NCBI GenBank assembly: GCA_946902875.1
Contig: OX336342.1
Location: 16,299,523-16,363,522 of the forward strand
Direction of reading: 5' to 3'
Origin: Nematopogon swammerdamellus
Lineage: Eukaryota; Arthropoda; Insecta; Lepidoptera; Adelidae
DNA length: 64,000 nucleotides
Numbering within the stretch: the first letter of the stretch is position 1; the number at the start of each line of letters is the position of its first letter. The position numbers and the translations under genes are program-made. The notes under the pieces were generated by a model that worked only from the letters and a program-made list of their open reading frames with translations, ran no database searches and had not been told where the DNA came from. Shown one piece after another: positions 1-10,600 of the stretch.

Positions 1-135
1 CTGATCCTTATTATGTTTGCTGTACTATGAATGAGTTTTAATGAATGTTTATTGAGTTTAATTAATTGAATGTATCAGTGGAAAATGTTGAGTAAAGAAA
101 TAACATTTGACTGGGTGCTCTCTGTGTTGTTGCAG

Positions 136-167
136 TGGACAAGTGGCACTTCTTGAGTCTCAAGTAG
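136..167 (+). CDS. Possible terminal exon of an upstream gene (partial)
   Basis: A pyrimidine-rich stretch ends in TTGTTGCAG at 135. It is followed by a short open stretch that, read in one frame (two bases, then GAC AAG TGG), gives DKWHFLSLK and a TAG stop at 165-167. An ATTAAA at about 250 could serve as a weak polyadenylation signal. The rest of the gene would lie left of the window. The peptide is too short to assign to a family, so only the acceptor-plus-stop pattern supports it and it may be chance. Confidence 0.25.
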
Positions 168-514
168 TGCGGTGGAGTGAGTGAGCCCGCACGGGGACCG
201 CCGCAGTCCGCACGACCGATTATCTGCTCATGTGTTGTTACCTACATTAATTAAACATTATTTATTTATAGTATTCATTTGATTTATTTCCTAGCATATT
301 TAAACCATTAGAACATAATTGAATATTTATTGATATATCTAATTTAAAGGTCATTGAGGCATTGAGCTTCTTCAGTCAGTCAGATCTAATGCGTAACTCA
401 CATGTACTACATCACGAGCTAATAATTGTGATTGTTACCCTGTTGGAGGAATCAACCACTTTACAAGCATAGCAATGTGCCCATATAAGTAGGGATAAGT
501 GTACCAGCCGAAAA

Positions 515-628
515 TAGTACCACCTACAATGGATTTACTAGCCACATACTATAAAAACAGTACTACGTACAATGGATTTACTAGCCACGTACTATAAAAA
601 CAGTACTACCTACAATGGATTTACTACA
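515..628. repeat. 43-bp tandem repeat, about 2.6 copies
   Basis: The word TACAATGGATTTACTA recurs starting at 525, 568 and 611, a spacing of exactly 43 bases. Between these words the unit reads AGCCACATACTATAAAAACA with single-base differences (ACATAC against ACGTAC). The third copy diverges after TTACTA. Confidence 0.85.
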
Positions 629-1157
629 CCACATACGGTTCAAGTTAAGCTTAATGAGAATGATCATTTTTTAATGCTCTCCAGGCCATTGAGAATGGGT
701 TTGTATTTTTGTATAATTTCAGTTCATAACTTGATAGTGGAGAATTTCGTCATGGTTCCACCAGGGGGATACGACACGAAGAAGGAATGCTGGCCTGACC
801 AAGCTTCCCGCTTATTCTAGTTTCACAGCATCACTATATTGCTTTATAGAGTTATAAACAATTTGACGAAATTACCTAAATTACGAATAGGCCTAAATGA
901 AAACATTTATCTTAACTGATAATAATAATACATAGGTATATATTACACATGGAAGCAGCAAGATAAGAGCCTTCTACAGCAGCACTGATTTTCAGACAGA
1001 CCCCTCCTTGTTTACATTTTATAGCAGATACATACTACCGAAAGTGAGGAAATGGATGAAAAATCGCAGTATTAGGAAAGTATTATTTCATATATGTAGA
1101 GTGATACTGTATAGACTAATACCATCTTGAAAAGTGACAGTATGTAACAGTGAAAAC

Positions 1158-1335
1158 CATATCGATGGTTCCGGCAACAAAGGTCGTAAAAGCCATTTCG
1201 TTTCAGGCAACAAAGGTCGTAAAAGCCATTTCGTCAAAATGTCGTAAAAGCCATTTTGACGAAATGGCTTTTACGACCTTTGTTGCCTGAAACGAAATGG
1301 CTTTTACGACCTTTGTTGCCGGAACCATCGATATG
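1158..1335. repeat. 178-bp perfect palindrome built from tandem units
   Basis: Left arm 1158-1241 and right arm 1252-1335 are exact reverse complements (84 bp, coordinates adding to 2493) around a 10-base loop, TCGTAAAAGC. Each arm holds two direct copies of a unit beginning GGCAACAAAGGTCGTAAAAG, and the loop repeats part of that unit. The outer ends carry CATATCGATGG and its complement. It may be a small foldback element or a template-switch product. Confidence 0.9.
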
Positions 1336-1647
1336 TAAATCGATAAAGTGGTTCTCGAGTTATAAGGGTATTCATATATTGACGTATCTTACACAGCTGT
1401 AGAAACTGCTTTATTTATTTATTATTTCAGGAATAATTATAATAATTAGCAACAGCCAACAGAAGAGAAACCAAATTTGATAGTAATAAAAATAAAATGC
1501 ATTATATTTACCCACATATTAATATAATTATATATAACCTATTAATAATAGTATTCTAGTTTATGCTGAGAGATTAGAAAGAAAAACGAATAATTTATTC
1601 CATGAGTACTTCTGTATTTCCTTAAAACAAGCCGCTGTAATGTACAG

Positions 1648-3955
1648 TCAAACTGGGTCTGTAGATCTCGGTTTGCCCAGTATATGTAGCCACTGCTGGT
1701 TGATGTGGTCCATAGTGGCGTAGTTGCCCGAGACAGCTGTGAGACTACTCTTGAGTGAGCGCACGTGCTGAAGATACCCCTCTAGAGATGCTGTTGTCTC
1801 TTTCAGAGCTTCCAGCTCGAGGCGCAGCTGTTGTACGCTCGTCACCGATCCACTATCGCTGACCTGTAACATTCGGTATGCATTAGTTGGCCATTGTCGC
1901 AGTAATACAATATGCCAAGACCAAAGGGAATCACTCGCATGACATCTAGCTCCCAAAGCAACAAGGGCTAATAAACCATATCAGGTCCCATACAATAAAA
2001 TTTAGTAGGCCTGCCATCCATCTGGGTTTCCCCAGTTTGACCTAGTTTTGTACGCGTCCTAGTGGATTTTACCTAAGCAAATGAAAAAAAAATAATTCTA
2101 GGAATCACGGTCACTCGCACTGAACTAACACATGGGCCAAGTTCAAGAAAACCCTATCTCAACTCAAGTCCCAAAGTAAGCTTACCATAATTTCCTTTCT
2201 TGACCTTTTCCTTTCCAATTTACGTGGGCATGTTTTATGAAAAATAAAACCAGATGAAAGTTTAAATTTTTATTGCAACAATGTTATCAAGTTATTCTTT
2301 ATTTACATGATATTTTTTACTGGAGTGAATTTGTGTGATGACATTTTTTTTGGCTCTTATATTAGGTCTTTACCTATGATATTGGAGATTTGTATGAAAA
2401 TTTTAAAATATAAAAATTTTGGTTATCTTTTTATTTTAGCTAATCAAAGTACTGGCCCAAATTTATCTATACAATTTTGCCATTTTGATGGCAGTTTGTT
2501 TATCCCTTTACTGTAGAAGTCTGCTGGACGAGAGGCGATGAAGTCAGCGAAAGCGTTTTGTACTGCCTCTCGGGTGCTGAATTTTTTCCCAGTTAAAAAA
2601 TTGTTGGGGCATGGTCCGGTGAGTACGGGGGGGGGGGGGGGGGGGGGTGACGGAGAGCTTCCAGCTGTAACTCTTGTAGCTTTGCGATGGTCTGTTGTGA
2701 AGTGTGAGCTCGCGCGTTGTCTTCGAGAAGCAATGGGGAAGAGCGATTGACCAGTCTTGGTTGTTGAATTGCGAGCTTCTCCATCATTGTTTGCAATTCT
2801 TGGCAATAGACATCTGCCGTCACTGTTGTGCCATTCGGTAAGAAGCTGTGATGTACAATACCGGCACTGGTCCACCAGACAGTCACCATCATCTTCCTAT
2901 GGGTAACCTTTTTTAGCGTACTGATTAGGTGCTGTGCCCGGGTCCACCCACTGCGACGAATGCTTACGGTTGTCGTATAGTATCCACTTTTCATCGCAGG
3001 TAACAATTCGAATTAGAATTCCCTCGTTTCTATGCCGATTCAGTAGTGCTATGCACGCTACGAGGCGCAAGTCTCGCTGATGGTCACTTAGTTCGTGTGG
3101 CACCCACTTATCTAGCTTTTTTATCTTACCGATTTGACGCATGTGCTTCAATGTTGTTTTGACACTAACTCCAAAGCCCGCAGCAAGCTCTGCCGTAGAT
3201 TGAGTTGGATCCGCTTCCACTATCGCCTTCAATTCGTCGTTGTCGACAATAGTTACCGGCCGACCGCGACACTCGTTCCTCAACTCAAAATTTCCAGATC
3301 TAAAACGATTGAACCAGTAATGGACCGTGTTTATGCAAGCAGTGTTAGGACCGTACACGTCGTTAATGTTTTGTGTTGTTTGCGCAGCGGTATTTCCACG
3401 TAGGTACTCATATTCGATAATTGTACGAATTCCTGGTACAGGGTGGAACCCAGCTTTCAGTGGCTTCACCTGATTTTGATGAGTGATTTTCAAAATACGC
3501 CTTAGACAAAACCACTTCGTCAAACAAATTATCGGGAAATAACCGGAACACGAACCCAAACCGGCCGGGACACCGGGATAGACACCTGAAACCGGGACTG
3601 TCCCGGTCAAACCGGGACGAAAGGGAAGCCTACATAAAAGTACTATTAGGTTAGAGTTAATATAAAAAACAATAGTTTTTTGTTTGTGATTTTCATAGTT
3701 TCTTCATCCGATTCAGTATCTGAAACTGTACTTCCTGTCTTCGGGTGTTCGACAGGTTTTTTGTTCACCGTGTATATCGCTATCGCCCAGAAGCGAAGGT
3801 ATCAGCGACCATACGTATCTATAGTAAAATGGATAAATAAAATATGAAATAAAATAAACTAAAAAGATATTTATTTTGTGTTGACTCACATCGCTTGGGT
3901 TAAAAGATGCAGGCATTTCTGAAATGTCGAAGTTCAGGTAGGTATGTTTTTGTAA
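1648..3955 (-). CDS. 3' end of an unrecognised coiled-coil protein (two exons, partial)
   Basis: Two exons on the - strand join in phase 0: 3955-3890 (22 codons, containing YLNFDISEMPASFNPSD) and 1863-1648 (71 codons plus TGA). Splice sites fit: GATAACGCAG before the first, GAT|GTGAGT after it, and TTACAG before the last. The last exon is rich in leucine, glutamate and lysine with heptad-like spacing (LRLELEALKETTASLEGYL) and ends in HINQQWLHILGKPRSTDPV. That composition and the clean phase argue for a real gene. I do not recognise the family. The tail has a general look of small coiled-coil complex subunits, but that is only an impression. The 2 kb intron between the exons holds a dead mariner. 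5' exons are not identified and may lie to the right of 4000. Confidence 0.55.
2362..3530 (-). pseudogene. Degenerate mariner (Tc1/mariner) transposase, frameshifted
   Basis: On the - strand three frame-broken pieces give a mariner transposase in order. The DNA-binding half has EYLRGNTAAQTTQNIN and FNRFRSGNFELRNECRGRP (about 3420-3260). The first catalytic D is in VTCDEKW (about 3000) and the second in LLLEDNARAH (about 2730). The third is in YSPDHAP (about 2610), next to a run of 21 G on the + strand (2627-2647) that encodes extra prolines in the normally short HPPYSPD motif. The C-terminal part (FLTGKKFSTREAVQNAFADF) is in another frame. A mariner-like end, TTAGGTCTTTACCTATGA, starts at 2362 after TA. 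The opposite end is not found and the element seems cut off near 3530. It cannot make an intact transposase. It lies in the intron of the 1648-3955 gene, in the same orientation. Confidence 0.85.
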
Positions 3956-5475
3956 CTGCGTTATCCACCAAAGATAAAGTACAATCACTGATGATATTGA
4001 TAATATAGCAATAGGAAAAAAAAATAGTAAGAAAGTAACGATTTAAAAAATTCAAACGTTTGCCGGAGCTGTTTGTTACTACAGTTACTAATCTTTGGTT
4101 CGGTCGGACGGTTGTTGTTGTTGTTGTTGTTTTCGCCATAAATAGGCAGGCAAAGATCATCCGACCATACAGCCAATGTTCGGTCGGACGGATGACGAGC
4201 GTCTCTTTGTAGTAAGCACCTGACAGGTAACTTTTTTTTTCTTTCATAAGGAAATGCAAGGATCGTGCGACCGTGTAGCCATATATCTTATTTTTTCATT
4301 CTTTTTCTCATTTGAATTTGTTGCACCTCATAAAAAAAACATACAGGAGCATAGAGGACCACAAAACATTGCTATTAGAAAAGACTTAGCCTGCGGAAAT
4401 CAAAACTGGTGCCAAAAATACAAAAAATATTATTTCACGAAAAAAAATTCATACATAATGGCGACTTCCGCGAATTTATTTTCAATAGCGACTTAGGATT
4501 GCCTCTTCTCCGGCTTATAAAAACACTCTAGGGAATAGCCACACTAACAGGTTAAGTCGGGGCGGTGGATTTAGTTTTTCCGCAAAGTATTTTAACTCCA
4601 TTGCCCTTGCAAATGTTGTCAACACACACGTTATCTATACACTATTCTGTACGATGAACGACGAACTTGCTTCGCTTCTCGATGCGTTGCTGACTTCCTG
4701 GCTCCTTCCTGGCTCCTTTAGTTCCTTTCGGCAGACTTCGGCTGCCCTAACCTACCCTAACAGACCCTAACCTAATGTTGAGGCGGTGCATGTCGTTTTT
4801 GTTACGTTTCGTTTCGAGCCGAGTGTTCACGAAAGGAGCCAAAGGAGCCAGGAAGTCTTTCAGGTGTAGAACGCGCAAGCTCGTAGTATGTTTTTTTTCC
4901 AGCAGCGTCAACTGTCAGGTGGCACTAAAAAAGCTAGTACTTAGTCGTATTATATTCTTTGGTCAGGTGCTTACTACAAAGAGACACTCGTGAGTCGTGA
5001 CGGATGCTCTCACTCAATGTCAAGCCAAATAGGGCTCCTGATCTGACAGTTTTCGGTACACCGTACTTTGATAAGTCAACATTGCAGTGCTTTCGTTATT
5101 TTGTTGATTCTAATGTTAATACTATTACTACTAAACCATGGCTAAACCTAAAAGAAAGCTTTGAAAAACATATAACTGTCGCGCCTAAATTTAATAAGAA
5201 CGGATTGAAACTTGGGTTACTGTATTCTATGCAGGTAGTTGGGACTTGGGAGCAGGACCTTGTGGTCATAAATCATATTGCTTAAAAGGGAAATGAATCC
5301 AAACCATTAGTAATTAAAAAAAAATTGAAGGGCGGGAAAACCGGATATTCAATGTGTCTTCAAATGTGAGTTTTCGTATTTCACTGACTTCACGAATAAC
5401 TTCAAATACTAAATAAATAACTTCAAAAAAGATACCTACGGAGGAGGCGTAACTTCAGTTATTTATTATATAACT
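3956..5475. other. Repeat-rich stretch with no recognised gene
   Basis: It holds the inverted-end element at 4187-5000 and AT-rich DNA. Open frames here, including one of 93 codons at 5004-5285, show no domain or homology I recognise. A (GTT)n run lies at about 4110-4130. Confidence 0.5.
4187..5000. mobile_element. Putative DNA transposon or MITE of about 0.8 kb
   Basis: A 24-bp perfect inverted repeat, GTCTCTTTGTAGTAAGCACC plus TGAC, lies at about 4201-4224. Its complement is at about 4962-4985. Similarity extends outward imperfectly to a CATCCGTC word on each side. The interior includes a segment (about 4497-4556) shared with 44117-44350 and another (about 4690-4867) resembling 46985-47532. 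No transposase is visible and the exact ends and target duplication are uncertain. Confidence 0.55.
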
Positions 5476-5919
5476 GAACTCGGCGCTCCACTACAAGGAC
5501 ATGGTCGCGGACGAGTTCGACATGTTGGGAAAGGATATCATTGTTTAGATTGAGGAGGTCACATAAATCGAATAATATGCACTTGCGTGATAAATAAACG
5601 ATAATAAATACATAACGTTCATGTTAGAATTCGTCCGCGACCATGTCCTTGTAGTGGAGCGCCGAGTTCTGGAACACTATCCGGAAGAAGTTGACTAGTC
5701 GGACCTGAGGCTGATAGGTAACCATCATGCATCCTTCCTTCGCTGCTTCAGCTTCGGCTCTACTTTGTGCAGGCTGTCATCAATCAAAAGCTTCTTTTCT
5801 TCCTCATATGTAAGTGCAGACTGGTGCAGACCCTTGGCGTAGGTACCTAGTTGAGCCGGTGGTTCAGACCACGAACTGTTCTCAGTGACAGAGGAATATG
5901 GCTCCGGCGGCACCAGCAC
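5476..5919 (-). pseudogene. Broken, partly inverted fragment of a glutamate-decarboxylase-like gene
   Basis: On the - strand, 5919-5725 encodes a stretch ending LHKVEPKLKQRRKDA. The reading frame then breaks (GCATGATGG, apparently missing about 7 bases) and resumes as MMVTYQPQVRLVNFFRIVFQN and SALHYKDMVADEF. This matches the C-terminal pattern of the PLP-dependent glutamate/cysteine-sulfinate decarboxylases (HKVAPKIK..MM..G..MV.YQP...NFFR). The last segment is present again in opposite orientation at 5476-5550 on the + strand, where it runs on to DMLGKDIIV and a stop, as the family C-terminus should. The shared 39 bp (5476-5514 and 5631-5669) are exact reverse complements. It looks like a gene tail that was broken and inverted. 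The catalytic lysine region is not present. Confidence 0.55.
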
Positions 5920-7632
5920 CCCAGCCTAGCGGAGAAATCGTGATGAGCCCATCAGCTCACCACTGCGGCGGCGGCGCGGCGGCAGGAAGGTTGGAAACTA
6001 TTATATTCTTTGGTTGGAAACGTAGTAACCTATTTTTACCAGTAAGTAGGTAGGTGGCAATCAAGGTATAATTTTATTGTGAACCTATGAAAAGATGTGA
6101 AAGTATTATTATATTTCCATAGTTATCCTATAATTTATTTCTGCATAGGAATTAGTTTGCAATCAATTTACATTTTGGCCACGATGATGGCTGAGCAGTG
6201 AACGAAAACATTGCGCGAGTAGGTATTATCAACGTAGGAAACTACTGACAGAAAACTATTTTAGCTATTGTTACTGATGTACAAAGCCCGGCAGGAGACT
6301 GGTAGTTCCACAGAACTAGGTATAGTCATGGAGGGCTCCATGGGTATAGTTACGTGATGTGGGCAACCGTGTCAGTCTTCATAAAAACCGGTATTTTATA
6401 AACATGCATTTATTTGGAAATAAATCCTTTACGACTCTAAGCCGTAAAAACTACGCTGAAACACTCCAAATCAAAACTATGATGGCATGAATTCGCAATG
6501 AATGAGTCCGCAAATGAACACGAAATAGGTAGTTCGCGGCCGTGCGTGCGTTTCCATCGTGTCCTGCCTGCCATTTTAGAAGACATGCGCGGCGCGACAC
6601 AATCGATTATTTGAACGAAACTCATACGAGGCGGTCGCACTTGTAAAATGTCGCCCTAGCTACTCAATACATTTCAGCGGCCGCAGAATCCGAAGTACTT
6701 ATTTATACATTCAAAATCAGGATATGTAGCGAAAGTCTAGGTAAATACAAAACTCTAGACCGCGATCGATGCTCACAGGCGGGAAGGACATGATATGGGA
6801 CAGGAACAAACAACCCAGCTGAAATTCTAGTTCTCTACGGACGGATGAACGAGCGGATGCGGGAGGAGGATAGGAAATGATACCTGTACCGTGTATAGCC
6901 TATGTTAGATCGATAGGAGGGCTATGTAGGTATTTAATGAAATTGTATGTAGGTACAACGTACAAATATCATTCAATATAATTAATTTCAAACAATATAT
7001 AGTAGTAAGTAAGTCAATGTTTAAAAACCCAAAGGGGAAAATGAATGCCACGTCGCTGATTCATCGCAGAACCGATGACATGATTAGGTGATGATTTTGT
7101 GACGAATCCAGAGATAAATTCCAGTGACTAGAACCCGTGATAGATCCGAATAAAGGACCATTGAGTAGATTCAATGACAGGATCAAATGACGTGATCCAA
7201 TAAATAATTATTTCCTGAATTTGAGTCACTGAAGCCAGTGACAAAATACATAAGGCCCAGTGAAAGAACCTTGTAATAGGATTCAGTGTTTGGATACAGC
7301 TATTGGATTGCAATGAAGCTCGTCTATCTACCTCAGCCAGTGTGCTTTCACATGTTTTGCTGTCGATGTAGCATACGCACTACTCTACTTATTGTCTCTC
7401 CCTCCGGCGAGGTTGGGCTGCGCGAAGCCGAGAAGCCTCGCTTGCCTCGCTCCCCTCACCGCGGGCCGCCCCTCGACCCGCACCCCCGCGCCTCGCTTCA
7501 TCTCCCTCCCGCACCACTCCATCCTCACTGCGTCGCTGTTCGTCGCGACCTGCGCGCGTATCCACATTTTTATTCGGTCGCTCGGTTATTGTGTGAGGAA
7601 AACAGTTCGTTCTCCCCCCGGTCCGGATCACC
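5920..7632. other. Intergenic DNA and presumed Cow promoter and 5' UTR
   Basis: No coding exon is recognised at 5920-7380. A degenerate short-period repeat lies at about 7040-7290. From about 7395 the composition turns GC-rich with many CpGs (7400-7560), then runs into the Cow start codon at 7633. This is a plausible promoter and 5' leader, but no TATA box or clear initiator could be singled out. Confidence 0.45.
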
Positions 7633-10600
7633 ATGAAGATCCTATGGACTCTGCTCCTCATCGGGCTGTTCACCCTGGCGGCGACCGATGCCAAGAAAAA
7701 GAAGAAAGTGGAGGGCGACTTTGAGTTTGCGGACGAGGTAAGAAGTGTATCGTCGGCTAGGTGTCGGAGGAGGCTTCGACGGACAAGTGATTAACTCCCC
7801 CTTTCATTCCCCACTCGCCCGCGCCCCGGTTGGCGACGCCTCTGCCTCGCCGCGCCGATGTGATGCCGAGCGGCTCACTGAAAACGACATTACTGTAAAA
7901 AACTTGCTATAATATCGCCAATCTGCCACTTTAGCGATTTTCACTTTTTAATGTTTTTATATGCCTAATTATGACCTCCTCCCCACTGCAGAAAACTCTC
8001 GTATTTGTACCATAAAATATGACGGTAGTAGAATATGGGTAGTAGAGTCATGATCTGACTCTACTACCTACTAGTTTTATACCTACCGCACATAGAATTA
8101 AATATGTATTCGAAGCTACCACATTGACTTATTTATTGGCATCTAAGGACCTCATACATTTACTTGAAGATACCGTAGTAAACTTGCCAAACTACCACTT
8201 TGGAGAACAGAAGTGGTCAATATGTTTAGCAAGTGAAGAAACATTCATAGTGGCCAAGTCAGCAATCAGCCACATCTCATTTTAGAGTAAATTTGTGCTT
8301 ATAAATAACATTTCAATTGATAAAGTCCTTTTAATGTGTTATATGATTTTTCCAGCTTTCTAAGATAAAAGCTTGATTTTGGGGGAAATTAATTAAGCTT
8401 TCATTTACTCCTCCTCAAAAGTTATGTAATTCATGTACCTACCAGATTTTTGCGGCAAAAACCTGTATAATACTTAGGTACTCTATACTTTATAGTAAAA
8501 CGTGTAATTTCACATTGACGTTGATTGTTAATCAGCGTCGTGGTCGGTCGGAGTGCTCGAAACGAAATAGCTTTTAAATTAAATTAGTTGCTGTTTTTGT
8601 CGATTTTCTGCTGACGAAGCTGTGGTCATTGGTATGTTTTGCATATTTTCTTGTAGTGCCGCCATACTTCTGCGATGTTTTATTGCTGATTAGCAATTTT
8701 AATTAATACGCTTTGTCAAACTTATACTCTATCTAACTCGCACTGAAGTAGCGATTTATTTGTCATAATTTATGCGAAATCTACCTGCGCAATTTTTATT
8801 TTAAATTCTAAAGTATTCGAACAAAAGAGAATAGTCCCCAGTTTTTGTCAGCGGCAAAGGTCTATCAATGCCATCGTTCGCAAGAAAAACCAGTAACGCA
8901 AGTTGTTATAATCCACCTGCATTTCTTCGAATTGTTGTTGTTGTCCATCGATGTTTGTTATCACGTTGTAGGTGGGTACATCCACCAGGCGGAATTATCC
9001 CGCCTGTATACCTACGTAGTATGCTCATCATAGCTGTCAACATAGAATATAGGGGCTGTGCTGTACGGGGCTGTCTAGAGTAGGTATTCCAGGGAAATTA
9101 ATTCCAGTCCACTAACACATTATGAAGTTTTATTGAAACTCAGTCCAACTATCTCTAACTGAAAGCATGGCACCACAGATCAGAGAAGTTTCATGGCACA
9201 ATGTAACTTTAGGGAGTACATAGGTATGCGCAGCGCAGGCAAAGCTCAGGTTTGCCATACATAATGTTCTTTCACGAGCGCGCGTGGACTTTTCATTTAC
9301 TACAATGCCATTGTTTATCCGTATCCCGTATCCGTACGGGAGCCTATTACTAAGCCTACGCCATCTGTCCGTCCGTACGTCCGTCTGCCCTGCCTTTAAA
9401 AGGCTGTATCTTTTGAACCGTAATAGATAGCCGATTGAAATTTTCATAGAATATGTGTGATTATGGCGGATATAATTTGTTTTTTTTTATGGAAACTGAC
9501 ACGGTTGGCTACATCACCTACAACATCCGTGATGTCAGCCCATAACACCGGGTGAACTTGGTGCCACGTCAGTGCTTCCCTTCGGTCGTGCCGGCTAACT
9601 GAACTGGACGGAAAACACGAACTATTTACATAGCCGTTTCGACTGACCTTTCATTTAGTGCGGTGGTTACCAACCCGGGCGGGTTAAACTCTACCACCTA
9701 GTCACATAAGAAGGGAGTCATATCCCTTACTCGCCTTTTACGATATACACGGGGAGAGATGCAGTGGGGCTATTCTTTCAAAGTACCGGCCCCACACGGT
9801 ACATATAATAATAACACAATACCTACAAAATAATAATAAAAAAACTAAAAGTATAAAAATAAGGGTGTCTCCATACAAGAAACGCGTTTTTAATCGTAAA
9901 AACGGCTAACACATACGAGTACAAGCGTCAAACTCGGTGTGATCACTACAAGTGAAAAATGTAAAGTAAAAACAATGTGAAAACAACAAAATTGTTTTCT
10001 CGGTACGCGAGTCCGACTCGCACGCACTTGGGCGGTTTTTTCTTAATATTTTGCTAAAAGTACGCGCTACCGCGCACATATATCGAACACAGCTAATGGT
10101 CATGCGCATATACCACGTAACAATGATACCATGGCTCTATGCGACTGAGAAATGACGGCTCTCATCCATCATTCATGAATGCTGCTATCAGCACTCTACC
10201 AAAATCGTGAGTGCAGTACCTACATTTTATAGTTACCGTGTAGGTACCTACTACCTATATATTTGCAATATATATCGTGTCTAGACAGAACATCATTACC
10301 AGCGATTTAGGTAGTATCAAATTTGGTATTTCTTACTTCGCACTGAGAAAAATGTTATGTATGATGGTGATTGATTAGTGATTTGATTACTAAACTTTAG
10401 TTAGAGACAACCACACACAAATATGTCTATACTATTAGAGACAACCACAAATATGACAGTTTCTCCAATATGTTATGATGGTGACTACTAAACTTTAGTA
10501 AAATAACTATTGGTTGTCTCTAACTAAAGTTTAGTACCTACTTCGGTTTAAAGAATCTTTATTATCTCAAAGAACGTGTGAACATTCGCTTATAGAGATT

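Larger units (their letters stand above)
168..1647. other. Intergenic stretch with a 43-bp tandem repeat and a palindrome
   Basis: No convincing coding exon is seen. The stretch holds the 43-bp tandem repeat near 515-628, the 178-bp palindrome at 1158-1335, and AT-rich DNA. On the - strand an AATAAA (TTTATT on +, 1594-1599) probably serves the gene that ends at 1648. The ORF at 572-820 runs through the tandem repeat and has no recognisable domain. Confidence 0.6.

Noticed and set aside
5004..5285. 93-codon frame as a gene
   Set aside because: It has an ordinary composition but no recognised domain, and no splice or start context that stands out. It lies beside a repeat element and could be a decayed element.
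7389..7724. Overlapping frames of about 100 codons around the Cow start on both strands
   Set aside because: They are shadows of the GC-rich promoter region. The frame with a signal peptide and a correct donor is the 35-codon exon at 7633-7737.
9906..10109. Duplicate small ORFs in the arms as gene pairs
   Set aside because: Their identity follows from the giant inverted repeat. None has a recognisable domain, and several overlap dispersed repeats.
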